Of a stretch of 64,000 nt of DNA, positions 1 through 11,460 are shown one piece after another (position 1 is the stretch's first letter; every line of letters starts with the position of its first letter). A model generated the notes under the pieces. The model did not search any database and had not been told where the DNA came from. It was given only the letters and a program-made list of their open reading frames with translations. The DNA comes from Linnemannia schmuckeri. Taxonomy: Eukaryota; Mortierellomycota; Mortierellomycetes; Mortierellales; Mortierellaceae. The translations under genes were made by a program, and so were the position numbers. The stretch lies in NCBI GenBank assembly GCA_029449235.1, contig JANATG010000001.1, forward strand, positions 4,402,001 through 4,466,000, read 5' to 3'.

Positions 1-694
1 AGGAAAGATGATGATCCTGAGCGTGGGAGAAAATAGAAAATAAAAACATTATAGCTTATAGCAGCGACAGTGAAATACAGGAGAGGAAAAGAGGAAGGGT
101 GGGGAAAAAAGGAAGAAGAAAAAGAAACAGGGAGAAGGAAAGGCACAAGGAAAGAACGCAGAGAATGAGATATTGCATTTGCTATTATTTTTCAAATTGG
201 GAGACGCGTTCAATGCTTCGCTATTTCGAAGCCAGACTCCATTCTCAGAAGTGAGTGGCATTAGGCTTGCCTCAGCGCTTCTCTTAGGAAGGACAACCCT
301 TTGTTAATTCTTGGCCAATTTTTGCCCATGTCTCCTGCAATGCTTGCGCCAAAAAAAAAAGTAAAAAATAAAAAGGAGTAGGAATAAGAATAGAGCTTCT
401 CCTTATCTCTTTCCTCACCAACCCTGATCCAGCATCAATTACACCACCATGAACCATAATGTTAGGGCCATTTTCACCAAACCCATCACCAACTGCCTTT
501 GCACGAGAAAAACAGCCAAATAGAACAATCTGAGGAGGTACATCTTTGGCCCATCAACCTCTCGACCACCATGTGAGGAGCTTGGAGAAGGAATTACCTA
601 CGATGGCATTGCCAAGGAGCAACGCTTTTCCGCCGAAAGGTTACCTGTTTTAACCATGACATTTATGATGTCAAAAAAAAATCCTTTAGTTTGA
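1..694. other. left-edge region, no gene seen
   Basis: No open frame here resembles a known protein. The opposite strand of the first 260 bases is pyrimidine-rich and gives only a low-complexity Phe/Ser/Pro reading frame. It may hold the 3' end of a gene outside the window. Confidence 0.4.
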
Positions 695-1162
695 CTTGCA
701 AGCGAAGTCAAAAATTGTGTAGATGTTCAGAATCAACTTCAGCTCATCACGTCCAGAGTGACTTCATTGGAGAAGACGGTGGCGGGCTTGCGGAGAGAGG
801 GCACATACCTGCGAAGCGAGGTGTCAGGACTTAGGGAGAATGGCGGCATGAGTGACGGCCCTCATTTGCCTCCCCAGCCTCTTCGTCCCAAGGTGGTTCC
901 CCTCCCTAACGTAAATATTAGCAACTCAAGAAGGGATCACATGTGTTTTGATGTTTCTGCTCGTGGAGTGCATCTCGACCTTCCAAGCCAGCAGCCAAAG
1001 GTTGATAGAAAAAATAAGCGAGAGGGACGTTCAAGAATAGTTACGGTTCTAGGGGACCCTGCGCTTATACCGCGCTTAATTCTATTTATAAAGGCCCCCT
1101 CTCCCAGGAACCCGGCCCCAATTTTGAATATACCCCAGGGCTCCCTCCAAACATCAATGTAA
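695..1162 (+). other. possible coiled-coil gene fragment
   Basis: An open frame runs from just after a TGA at 692 to a stop at 1162 and encodes about 155 residues. The first 50 have a heptad-like pattern of hydrophobic and charged residues (pieces such as NQLQLITSRVTSLEKTVAGL), suggesting a coiled coil. A proline- and basic-rich stretch follows. There is no good start codon near the left end, so this would be a 3' exon or a truncated relic; an acceptor-like TTTAG precedes it. I do not recognise the family. A coiled coil with a basic tail could be a retroelement ORF1 remnant, but that is a guess. It may also be chance. Confidence 0.25.
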
Positions 1163-1458
1163 CGGCGAACACTGACGATGTAGCACTTTTTTTTTTTTTG
1201 TTGTGATTTTCACCCACTACATAACCAGGAGCACACTCTTACAGGGATTGTAAGATTTTCATTTGACCGTCCCGGTAAGAAAACGTGGGTTGAAAGAAAA
1301 TATACTTTTGTGCATACTCATGGCGACATCACCTCTCTCTTTTTTTTTTCTTCTCCATCTTCGTCCTTGCCATCACATTCCCTTTCCTTCCTCACACCCT
1401 TTGCCATTCACCCTGCAGTCCCTGTTCTTAAGCATCTCCCTCCAAGAACCTAATCCTT

Positions 1459-3176
1459 ATGACGATTCAGAAGACCCCCTCTCATGTACAAGCAGTGCGC
1501 CGAGTCTACGACAATGGACAGCCCTCAACTGCATCAGACACGATTCACCTCGTTTGCTACCCAGACCCTTTTTCTGGAGAAAACATCCTCCTCTGGGATG
1601 ACATCAAGGCAGCCTTTGACAACGTTGTTCATGTTCGGTCTGGCACCGTCGTACTTCCTTTCATCAAGGGTGCTAACTTTAAAAAGTGAGTTGTTTGTTA
1701 ATTATTTAGACGGACCTTATTTCTGTTTAACTCCACTACCCCTAAGTAGTGTCTAATGCTCCGCCCAATTATTTGTACCTTCTTAGTCTTGATCCGCTTC
1801 GCATTGCTGCAGTGCCTGGTGTTACCCTGGATGTCGTTGTTCGAGGCCAGGACGCGCCACAGGACAGTAGTCATGCAGGAACGATTACTAACACCGCACC
1901 TAGACGAAATCCAGTGTATGGGCTCGAAAACACTGCAATGGACAACTATACACATATCGACAAACCGGCAGATATCATAGTATTGTCTCAATTGATGTCT
2001 CGGAGAAGATCTTGGGAAACTCTTGGATCTGACCATGCCAGGCCTAACATCGCCGCCACCAGTAATTCTGCTGCAAGAAATCCAGTATATGGCGATGAGA
2101 GCAAAGCAATGGACAATTATACTCATATCGACAACCCAGCTACAGCACCACTGCGCCGAGCACCGCATGCCATCCTAGACGACCAATCAAGCTCCACCAC
2201 CAACATTCATACCCCACAGTCTCGACTATCTACTGACCAGAGCCAACCACGTGCCCCCCAAGAGCAGCCCTCCAATTTAACTAAACATTTCACGAATACG
2301 ATGGCGAACGCAAACCTTGGAGACAAGGTCGCGCAAGTTGCTCTTGGGAGGATGTACAAAACTGGGCGAGGAGTCAAGCAGGATTATCGGACTGCTGTCG
2401 AGTGGTTCCTCAAAGCGGCTAACCAAGGCTACGCAGATGCACAACTTGAACTTGGTCAGCTCTACCGTGACGGTAGTGGGGTCGAGAAGGACTACTCGAC
2501 AGCCTTGGAATGGTTGCGCAAGGCTGGCGAGCAAGGACATGCAGGTGCGCAAAATGAAATCGGCAATATGTATCACACCGGTCTAGGCGTGCCTCAGGAT
2601 CACGCCCTGGCGCTGGAGTGGTATCTTAAGTCTGCCGAGCAAGGAACTGCAGTCGCGCAGGGTAATGTCGGTGATCTCTACCAGAAAGGCGATGGTATTC
2701 CTCAGGATTACGGCCAAGCAATGTACTGGTATACCAAAGCGGCCGAGCAAGGAGATGTAGAGTCGCAGAACCATCTCGGTATCATATATGCTTCCGGTCA
2801 TGGCGTGCGCAAGGACGAGTCGATCGCCAAGGAGTGGTTTCTGAAGGCTGCCAGCCAAGGAAAAGCAGCAGCGCAAAACAGTCTTGGTGTTCTGTATCAA
2901 CATGGTCGGGGCGTGCCCCAGGATCACTCATTGGCTCTGAAGTGGTATCGAAAGGGGGCGGATCAAGGATTTGCGGTCGCAGAATACAACATTGGGTTGA
3001 TGTATGAGAATGGCGGGGGTGTTGAGATAGATAGGGCAAAGGCGTTGGCATGGTACAGGAAGGCTGCCAACCGAGGAAATGCCGATGCTGAATACAGAAT
3101 TGACGTATTGGAGCGACAAAGCGGCAAGGACAAGGACGGGAAGAAGCGGGGTTTGCTTAAAAGACTGTTCAACTGA
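1459..3176 (+). CDS. Sel1-repeat protein with N-terminal header, subgroup 1
   Basis: Two exons, 1459-1685 and 1787-3176, joined by a 101-nt GTGAGT...TTAG intron in phase 2, give 538 residues. The header (about 1-95) runs from MTIQ through HLVCYPDP and ILLWDDI to FKN, and across the junction into LDPLRIAAVPG. The linker (about 95-245) carries the motif NPVYGLENTAMDNYTHID twice, the second copy diverged. Seven Sel1 repeats of 36 residues plus a capping helix follow (about 250-520). Sel1 repeats are alpha/alpha solenoids that act as protein-binding scaffolds. The tail is basic and ends GLLKRLFN. There is no signal peptide or membrane segment, so a cytosolic or nuclear protein is likely. The start is the ATG that aligns with the other headers. 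Partners are unknown. Confidence 0.87.
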
Positions 3177-3260
3177 ACGTTTTCAAAGCAAACAAAAATA
3201 TCGGTCGTTTGGGGTGCTTTGCGACCCACACGATTAAATTACATTTTGTGCTTCCTCAGG

Positions 3261-3273
3261 GCGTCATCACTTC
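3261..3273 (+). promoter_or_regulatory. GCGTCATCAC promoter motif
   Basis: GCGTCATCACTT lies 98 bases upstream of the ATG of the broken copy at 3359. The same motif recurs 98-129 bases upstream of other subgroup-1 starts (5063, 9107, 11050, and on the minus strand at 35826-35838). The TGACG core on the opposite strand resembles a bZIP/CRE half-site. Confidence 0.55.
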
Positions 3274-3358
3274 TTCCTTCGCCTGCTTTGCCATTCACAA
3301 TTTTCATTCAACTTATTCCATTCCCTCTGAACGTCACCCCCGTAAGACCCTCACCCTC

Positions 3359-4843
3359 ATGGCGATTCAAGGCACATCCTTCACTCACGTCCAGGCAGTC
3401 CGCTACATTCAGGAGCACAGACAGCCTTCTTCAACTCTGTGTCAGACACCATACACCTCGTGTGTCACCCAGACCCTTCATTCGGCAAGGACATTATTCT
3501 CTGGGACGACATACTCGCTGCCTTTGACGATATTGTTAATGTACGGTCCGGGACTATCGTTCTGCCGTTTCTCAAAGGCCCGGACTCTACAACATAATTT
3601 GCTTGGTGTTTTTTTTTGTTTGCTAGACTCATTTTTGCTCCGGACTTTGTTGGGCAGACTGTTTCTAATGCTTCATCTTTTTACTAAATTGATAAGCTTG
3701 ATCCACTTCGCGTCAATGCAGTTCTCGGCGCCACGCTGAATGTTGTTGTTAAAGACCAAGTCGTAGCTCAAAACAACCACAATGCTACCATCGGACGAAA
3801 TCCTGCTTACGGTCTCGAAGAAGCGGCGATAGAGAACTACACACCCCTTGAGAAGCCAGAAACCATTGCCGCTATGTCTCAATTGATGCTCCATCAAAAA
3901 TGTCGGGAAACCCTCAATGTGAACCTCATCACCACCAACATCACTTTCATCACCGCCACATCTTCTTATTTTGGGAGAAACCCAGTTGGCGGTGGTGAAG
4001 AAGCGGCGATGGAAAATTACGTTCACATCGACAACCCGGCCACTGTGCCACTGCGCCGAGCACCACACACAGCAATGGATGATCAATTGCCTGGTAGCGA
4101 TAACACATCGAAACTCAGTAATCTCAAAAACAATGATCAGCAAACACCGACTTCTCAGATATACACTACTACTCCCGCTGATGGTTTTTCGGAGACAATG
4201 GCGAAAGCTGGAGGCGGAAACAAGCACGCCCAGGTCGCTCTTGTTGATATGTACAGAGATGGCCAGGGAGTAGAGCAGGATTTCCAGGCAGCATTTTAAT
4301 GGTACCAGAAAGCAGCCGAATAAGGAGACGTTGATGCCTAGAACTACGCTGGCTTTTTATACAGCCAAGGTATCGGTGTCGCGAGACGATACCAAAGCAA
4401 TGGACTGGTGCCTTACAGCAGCGGCCCAAGGATGTACCATCGCCCAAAACAATATCGGGTCCATGTTCGATGTTGGTCAAGGTGTCCTTCAGGACTATAC
4501 CAAAGCGCTGCTCTGGTACTTCAGGGCAGCCGAGCAAGGGTACGCAGCGGCTCCATGTAATATGGGCAGCATGTACAGCAACGATCGGGGCATGGCCCAG
4601 GACGAAGCTAAAGGAATGGAGTAGTATCGAAAGGCTGCCGACCAGGGGTATAGTAGCGCTCAGGCCAACCTCGGTACGCTGTATGAAATCGGCAAGGGTA
4701 TTTCTGTAGACAACGTGAAGGTGATGGAATGGTACAAGCGAGCTGCCGATCAAGGACACTCTATTGCAAAGAAAAGGCTTGACGATCTGGAGCGACAGAG
4801 GTACAGTCTTCCGGAGGAGAAGTTAATAGGCTTCCTTCAGTAA
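3359..4843 (+). pseudogene. broken Sel1-repeat gene, subgroup 1
   Basis: The header starts at an ATG (MAIQGTSFTH), but a one-base shift near 3440 moves the rest (SDTIHLVCHPDP, ILWDDI) into another frame. Exon 1 then ends in a TAA without the usual splice donor. Exon 2 resumes near 3697 with LDPLRVNAVLG, has two linker motifs (NPAYGLEEAAIENY and a diverged second copy) and four to five Sel1 repeats. In-frame stops lie at 4297, 4321 (Gln to TAA), 4336 (Gln to TAG) and 4622 (Trp to TAG), and the frame shifts near 4383. The final cap ends at 4843. Full-length relic, certainly not translated as one protein. Confidence 0.85.
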
Positions 4844-4970
4844 TTTGTTTTCTAGAATCTTTTTTATTACTGGGGACGACACGTATAAAACATGAAGGAA
4901 TGGACATGCTCATTGATCCGATCTCATATATCTTATAAGGGTAACAAGCAGGGGCTGATTGTTCCTGAAA

Positions 4971-5075
4971 ACGCGGTTTGATCACGGGACACACTGATAT
5001 GCCATGCATGGTCAATTTTCTACTTGACCTCTTTGTCCTTCTTTATCTGTTCGCAAAAGCGAAGCGTTATCAATT
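4971..5075 (+). promoter_or_regulatory. promoter block of the 5187 gene, decayed
   Basis: TTTGATCACGGGACACACTG at 4978 aligns with the CCAAT block of the paralogues but has lost the CCAAT itself. GCGTTATCAATTT at 5063 aligns with GCGTCATCACTTT of the others. The remaining 110 bases to the ATG are pyrimidine-rich. The stretch 4844-4970 holds nothing else recognisable. Confidence 0.5.
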
Positions 5076-5186
5076 TTTCTTTGCCCTCTTCTCCTTCATC
5101 ACCCTTCACCTCCTCTTTCATAACTTGTCATTCCACCCAAATCTCCTTCCCCGTCGTCGAAATCACCTTCTGACGATTTGACTCTT

Positions 5187-6741
5187 ATGATGGTTGAAGA
5201 ACCCCCTTCCCAAATGCAGGCCATTCGTCTCTTCATCAAAGACGACAGTGACATCAAAAGCGCTTCTTCTCCCACCGCTTCAGAAGACATTCACCTTGCA
5301 GTCCACCCGGACCCCGTCTCTGGCAAAGACATTGTCCTCTGGGACGACATCACGGCTGCCTTTGACGACGTTATTCAAATCCGGTCAGGCACTTTCGTTC
5401 AATCGTTTCTCAAAGGCGCTGACTTTAAAATGTAAGTTGCCTATCTTCTATTTTCTTTTCTCTTTGCAAAGTACTTTTTTTACGTGAGTATCATCTAACG
5501 TTCTGTCTGCTGCTTGGTGTGATAGTCTTGACCCACTTCGTATCGCTGCTGTACCTGGCGTTATTCTGGATGTCGTTGTTAGAAACAAAGCGGAGCTGTC
5601 ACTGGAGTCGCTGAAGAAGTCGTTGCCGGGCAGTGAGGCTGACGAGAACAAACCCCCGACCTCTGACATCAGCATCACTGTCAGCGGGCGAAGCCCTGCC
5701 TATGGTATCGAAAACGTCGCGATGGCTGCCGCCATGAACAACGACAACCCAACCTTAAAGCTGCTTTCACGAGGACAAGAAACGGAGAAGGACAATAAAT
5801 CCCCACCCACTCCCGGTAATAACACACCCCCTACCTTGCAGGATGCAGCGCCTAAAACGCAGGCTCCTGGCTCACCCCAGGAGACCGCCGCTAATGCCGC
5901 TAAAAATATCGCAAGGACGATGATGAATGCGACATTGGGAGACAACAAGGCCCTGAACGCGCTCGGTGATATGTACAGAGATGGCCGAGGAGTTTGCCAG
6001 GACTATAGGGCAGCCATGGATCGGTACACGAAGGCCGCCGGTCAGGAAAATGCAGACGCTCAGTGCAACATCGGTCAGTTGTACCACAACGGTCACGGTG
6101 TCAATCTGGATTATACACTGGCGGTACACTGGTATCAGAAAGCAATCAACCAAGGCCATACACGGGCCAAATACAACCTCGGTACTATATATCAAGGATA
6201 CTACAGGGATTATGCTAAAGCAGCGGCCTGCTTTCTTGAAGCAGCCAACGAAGGTTTCGCTCCCGCTCAATGCAGTCTCGGTTCTCTGCATCAACGGGGC
6301 TCGGGTGTTCCTCAAGATTACTCTCTAGCAATGGAATGGTACCGCAAGGCCTCAGAACAAGAACACACAGAGGCTCAGTACAACATCGGTCACCTATACC
6401 ATCAGGGTTACAGCGTTGCTCAAGACCATTTCCAAGCGATGGATTGGTATCTCAAGGCCGCCGAGAAGGGACATGCAGTGGCTCAGGCCAGTGCTGGTGT
6501 CATGTACCAGCATGGCCAAGGCGTACCACAGGACGACTCTCTGGCGCTGGATTGGTTCCAAAGAGCTGCTACTCAAGGCAACGCGAACGCCCAGTTGTAT
6601 CTCGGCTTGACGTATGAGTATGGCCTCGGTGTAATTCAAGACAAGAAGGCCAAGGAATGGTACAAGAAGGCGGCTGACAGAGGAGTTGATGATGCGAAAG
6701 GGAGGCTGAAGGTATTGGAGCAGCAAGGTAATAGTGTCTAA
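5187..6741 (+). CDS. Sel1-repeat protein with N-terminal header, subgroup 1
   Basis: Exons 5187-5431 and 5526-6741, 94-nt phase-2 intron (GTAAGT...ATAG), 486 residues. Two adjacent ATGs (5187, 5190) are possible starts. The header has HLAVHPDPVSGKD and LWDDI and continues over the junction as FKILDPLRIAAVPG. The linker has AELSLESLKKSLPG, shared with the next two genes, and one NPxYGLE-type motif (SPAYGIENVAM). Seven Sel1 repeats occupy about 219-470; the third is shortened (YQGYYRDYAKAAA). The tail QQGNSV has no basic cluster, unlike the gene at 1459. This is the first of three consecutive intact tandem copies (5187, 7279, 9229), presumably made by unequal crossing-over. Confidence 0.88.
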
Positions 6742-7039
6742 GGAGGAAGCAGTGGGAGTTTACTTAGCGTAGTGTATAGTTGATCGCTTTATTACAGAAG
6801 GGAAAAAGGCAACTATGAGACGCTCTTACTTAGGTTTGAAAATGACAATGGCTCGTGTTTACATTTGGGAGGTTTCAAAGCCTGAGATTTGATGGCTTAT
6901 AGCCAAAATGAACCACTATCAAATGAGCCATCGAAATGCGCATGCTCAAGGGCGCTTATTCTTTTTTTGCAGATGTCAAAGTTTGAAACCTCTTATTGCC
7001 TTGTAGATTCCCTTTTTTTAAATGTTCTTTTGCGCTGAT

Positions 7040-7278
7040 TGTTTCTGAAAAAAGGCGATTTGAAACGGCCACGGTTCACGGTCACGGTTTGACCAATCGC
7101 GAGCACATTGCTGTGCCATGTAGTATCAATTTTCTATTTATTTGCTTTATGTGCAAAGTGAGGGAAGAGTCACCGCCTTTTCTCTACTCTCTACTTCTCC
7201 CACTTTCTTCTTCACCACTTTGCCATTCAACCCACACGGTTTTCCTCCTTGACTTTCATCTTCCAACAATTCGACTCC
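7040..7278 (+). promoter_or_regulatory. promoter block with CCAAT box, 7279 gene
   Basis: GACCAATC at 7091-7098 sits 188 bases upstream of the ATG, inside a block alignable with those upstream of 9229, 11176 and (minus strand) 35738: a CTGAAA run, an ACGGTTTGACC stretch, then CCAAT. The GCGTCATCAC element is decayed (AGAGTCACC near 7166). A pyrimidine-rich leader leads to the start. The rest of 6742-7039 shows nothing. Confidence 0.6.
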
Positions 7279-8793
7279 ATGACCGCTACAGAAACCCTTC
7301 CCCAAACGCAGGCCTTTCGCCTCGTCATCAAAAACGATAACGACAACGACAACAACCACGGCAACGACAACGACAACGACAACGACAACGAAATCCCTTC
7401 TTCTCCCACCGCGTCAGAGGTTATCCACCTCTCAGTTCACTCAGACCCTGCCTCAGGCAAGGATGTTATCCTCTGGGATGACATCAGGACTGCCTTCGAC
7501 GACGTTCTTCATGTCCGATTGGGAACCCTTATCCAGTCGTTTCTCAAGGACTCTGACTTTAACATGTAAGTTTGCCTCTGTATTTTTTTTAGGTGGGCGT
7601 AGTGTTGATTTTGCAGTGGATTGTCTGACATTCTTTCTTTTTCACAATGTGATAGCCTGAACCCCCTCCGCATTGCTGCAGTTCCTGGCATCACGTTGGA
7701 TGTCGTTGTCAGAGCCAAGGCGGAGCTGTCACTGGAGTCGTTGCAGACGTCACTCCCCGATGGTGAAGTTGACGAGACTACACCCCCAAACTACGACAGC
7801 ACCCTCGCTGCCAGTGGACAAAGCTCAGAAACAGTCAAAGGCGACAAATCGCCACCCACCGCTAGCAAGCACACACCTCCAACCTCGCAGAGTGCCGAGC
7901 CTCCTCGCTCACCTCACGAGACCGCTTCCGATGCCGCTAAAAATGTTGCAAGGACGATGATGAATGCAAGACTCGGAGACAACAAGGCCCTGGTCGCCCT
8001 CGGTGATATGTACAGAGATGGTCTAGGAGTTCGTCAGGACTATAAGTCAGCCATGGCTCAGTACAAGAAGGCCGCTGATCAGAACTACGCAGACGCCCAG
8101 TGCAGCATTGGTCTGTTGTATTACAACGGTCAGGGAGTCCCTTGTGACTATTTCGAGGCGTACATATGGTATCAGAAGGCAGCCAACCATGGACATGCAC
8201 GAGGCAAACACCTCCTCGGCATTCTGTACTCCTGGGGTCGAGGAGTAAAATATAGGGACCTTGCTAGAGCAGCGAACTATTTTCTCGAGGCAGCCAAGCA
8301 AGGTTACGCTCCCGCCCAGTGTGATAGCGGCTATATTCATCGACTGGGTCGCGGTGTGGAGCAAGACTACACCCTGGCCATGGAATGGTACGTCAAGGCC
8401 TCGGATCAAGGATACGCTGATGGTCATTACAACGTCGGATATATGCACCATCAGGGATATGGCGTGACTCAAGACGACTCTCAAGCGATGGACTGGTATC
8501 TAAAGGCAGCTGAGCTTGGATACGCAACTGCGCAGGCCTGTGTTGGCGTCATGTACCAGCACGGTCAAGGCGTGCCACAGGACGAAGCTCTGGCGCTGGA
8601 CTGGTATCACAAGGCTGCTGCCCAAGGCAACGCGAACGCTCAATTCAATCTCGGTCTTACATATGAATACGGTATGGGCGTCCCTTTGAACAGGGAGAAG
8701 GCAGTGGAATGGTACAAGAAGGCCGCTGACGGAGGAGATGCTGACGCCAAGGAGAGGTTGAAGGAATTGGAGCCACAACACGATAGCGTTTAG
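7279..8793 (+). CDS. Sel1-repeat protein with N-terminal header, subgroup 1
   Basis: Exons 7279-7565 and 7656-8793, 90-nt phase-2 intron (GTAAGT...ATAG), 474 residues. The header is interrupted after residue 20 by a low-complexity Asp-Asn insert encoded by a GACAAC microsatellite (about 7335-7391), absent from the paralogues. After the splice the frame reads LNPLRIAAVPG. The linker is shorter than in the neighbours and lacks the NPxYGLE motif. Seven Sel1 repeats (about 202-460) are followed by a cap. Repeats 1 and 5-7 are nearly identical to those of the gene at 9229 while repeats 3-4 differ, suggesting gene conversion or recombination between the copies. Confidence 0.88.
7335..7391 (+). repeat. 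GACAAC microsatellite inside exon 1
   Basis: Imperfect hexanucleotide repeat of GACAAC/GATAAC units in frame, coding for alternating Asp and Asn in the header of the gene at 7279. Likely length-polymorphic. Confidence 0.85.
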
Positions 8794-8949
8794 GGCAGGA
8801 ACAGTGGAGGCTTACTTTGTATAGTGTTTAATCGATCTCCTTATTAGACCAGGAATAAAAGGCATCTGAAACACCGTTTTTGGTTTGAGAAATGGTGATG
8901 GGTCATGTTTATACTGTCTTGTAGACCCCCTTCTCTTGAGCGCTTTTCT

Positions 8950-9228
8950 TTTGCGAACGAGATGATGTTAGTACCTGACTGTTCCTGAAAAAAAAAAATG
9001 TAATTTGAAACGGCTACGTTTTGACCAATCGAGGTGCTTACTGCTATGCACTGTTCATTTTCTATTTGCTCTCTCTCTCTCATTTACTAGTTTACGGCAA
9101 GGTGAAGCGTCATCACTTTTTCTCCATTCTTCTTTACCAGCCTCTTTCAATTCCTTCTTTTCATTCGCCATTCAGCCCACACCCCCTTCCTCTCTCTGAA
9201 ATTCATCATCTGCCCACGATTCAACACC
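8950..9228 (+). promoter_or_regulatory. promoter block with CCAAT box and GCGTCATCAC, 9229 gene
   Basis: GACCAATC at 9023-9030 (206 bases before the ATG) and GCGTCATCACTTT at 9107-9119 (122 bases before). Both are at spacings like those upstream of 11176 and 35738. A TC-rich leader follows. The block begins with a TTCCTGAAAA run near 8982. Confidence 0.65.
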
Positions 9229-10784
9229 ATGACGGTTCAGGAGATCTCACCCTCACTTCAGGCAGTACGCCGCGTGAACGAGAGCGATAACGAAAACGAC
9301 CAGTCTTCTTCCACTGAGTCAGCTATTATTCATCTTGCGGTCCACCCAGACCTCACCTCTGGAAAGGATGTTATCCTCTGGGATGACATCAAGGCGACCT
9401 TTGACGACGTTATCCATGTCCGTTCAGGAACCGTCGTTCAGACGTTTCTCAAAGGCTCTGACTTTAAAATGTTAGTTTACTACTGCTATTTTTTCTTTGT
9501 CTTCTGCCTCCTTTAAATGAATTTTGTCTAATAATCTTTTCTTCTTCATGAACTGATAGCCTGAACCCCCTTCGCATAGCAGCAGTCCCTGAAGTCACCT
9601 TGGACGTCGTTGTCAGAAATAAAGCGGAGCTATCACTGGAATCATTGCAAACAGCTTTGCCCAAGGGAGAGGTTGACGAGAACACGTCTACAACCTCTGA
9701 CACCGCCGTCACTGTCAGCGGACGCAGCCCTACCTATGGTCTTGAAAACGTCGCAATGGAGGCCTCCAAGAATAACGACAATCCAGATGCAAAACCACCA
9801 TCTCGAGGACCACATACACTTCTGGACGACATATCGCCGACCACCAGCAACGGCACACCTCCGACTTCGCAGGATGCAGAACTTAAAACGCAACCTCCCC
9901 GTGCACCCCAGGAGACTGCCTCGGATGCTGCCAAGAATGTTGCGAGGACCATGATGAACGCAAGGCTCGGAGACAATAAGGCCCTGGTCGCCCTCGGTGA
10001 TATGTACAGAGATGGTCTAGGAGTTCGTCAGGACTACAAGGCAGCCATGGCTCAGTACAAGAAGGCTTCCGATCAGGGATATGCAGAGGCTCAGTGTAAC
10101 ATCGGTCTACTGCATCACGACGGCCAAGGTGTCACTAAGGATTTCCATGAAGCGATGAGATGGTATACGAAGGCAGCCAACCAAGGATATGCACGAGCTC
10201 AACACTTCATCGGCCACCTGTATCACTACGGCCAGGGATGTAAACGGAGCTATTATGATGCAACGATCTATTACGTTAAGGCGGCCAATCAAGGCTTCGC
10301 TCTCTCGCAATGTAGGATGGGTTATTTCCATCAAAAAGGTTGGCATGTGAAGCAAAGCCACTCTCTGGCAATGAAATGGTACCTAAAGGCCTCGGACCAA
10401 GAACATGCAGACGCCCAGTACAATGTCGGATATTTGTACCACCAAGGTTTTGGCGTAGCTCAGGATCATTCTCAAGCCATGGACTGGTATCTCAAGGCCG
10501 CCAAGAAAGGACACGCAGTGGCACAGACTAGTGCTGGTGTCATGTACCAGCACGGCCAAGGCGTACCGCAGGACGATGCATTGGCACTGGATTGGTACCG
10601 AAAAGCCGCTGCCCAAGGCAACGCGAATGCTCAGTTCAATCTCGGTCTGACATATGAGTATGGTATGGGTGTTCCTTTGAACAGGGAGAAGGCGGTGGAA
10701 TGGTACCAGAAGGCCGCTGATAGAGGAGACGTTGATGCCAAGGAGAAGCTGGAGGAATTGAAGCAACAAGGTGACAGTGCTTAG
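9229..10784 (+). CDS. Sel1-repeat protein with N-terminal header, subgroup 1
   Basis: Exons 9229-9470 and 9560-10784, 89-nt phase-2 intron, 488 residues. The donor is GTTAGT rather than GTAAGT. The header reads MTVQEISPS, then HLAVHPDLTSGKD, ILWDDI and over the junction LNPLRIAAVPE; the Gly of the usual AAVPG is replaced by Glu. The linker has AELSLESLQTALPK and one motif SPTYGLENVAM. Seven Sel1 repeats (about 216-475) and a cap follow. The fourth repeat is unusual, with KRSYYDATIYYVKAANQ replacing the normal loop. It is the last of three intact tandem copies. Confidence 0.88.
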
Positions 10785-10929
10785 GGTAGTGAATTGTGAA
10801 GGATTATTTAGCGCAGTATTTAATTTATCTCTTTATAACGTAAAAATGAACGATCGGCTCACGACAGTTTGTTTTTGGACACAACTTTTTTTTGACTTTG
10901 CGTACGTCTAAAAAACAGGCATTTTCGAT

Positions 10930-11175
10930 TTAGTAATCGTTCCTGAAACCAATGGCCTGAAATGGTCACGTTTCGACCAATCACGGCGCACACTGATAAT
11001 CACCCATTGAAAAGTTACCTTGCACACTTTTCTTTATTGGCATGGAGTAGCGTCATCACTTTCTTCTCTTGTAACTTCAGCATGGTCTCCCACCTCTCAT
11101 CTTATCCCCTACATCTTTGACATTCAACCCAACTTCTTTTTCGTTTGAACATCATCCTCCATCAACCTGACACAC
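10930..11175 (+). promoter_or_regulatory. promoter block with CCAAT box and GCGTCATCAC, broken 11176 copy
   Basis: GACCAATC at 10975-10982 is followed by ACGGCGCACACTGATAAT; the same block, almost base for base, lies upstream of the minus-strand gene starting at 35738. GCGTCATCACTTT is at 11050-11062. The promoter is better preserved than the gene it serves. Confidence 0.65.
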
Positions 11176-11425
11176 ATTAACGATCCAGGAAACCTAGCCT
11201 TATCTCCAGGCAGTTCGACGAGTCAACGGAAGCGGTGATCCTGCTTCAGATTCAAACACCACCGTTATACACCTCGTATGCCACCCAGACACCGCCTCTA
11301 CCAGAAACATTATCCTCTAGGACGACATACTAGGCGCCTTCAAGGAAAAAATTGTTCATGTTCGCTCAGGAACTGTCATTCTATTGTTTCTCAAAGGTCT
11401 TAACTTTAAAAAGTAAATTCCACTC

Positions 11426-11460
<35 letters not shown>

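Noticed and set aside
2583..2927. Long open frames antisense to Sel1 arrays (also at 4169, 10383, 34393, 51913)
   Set aside because: They are shadows of the repetitive codon pattern of Sel1 repeats; they repeat with the 108-base period and have no start context or introns of their own.
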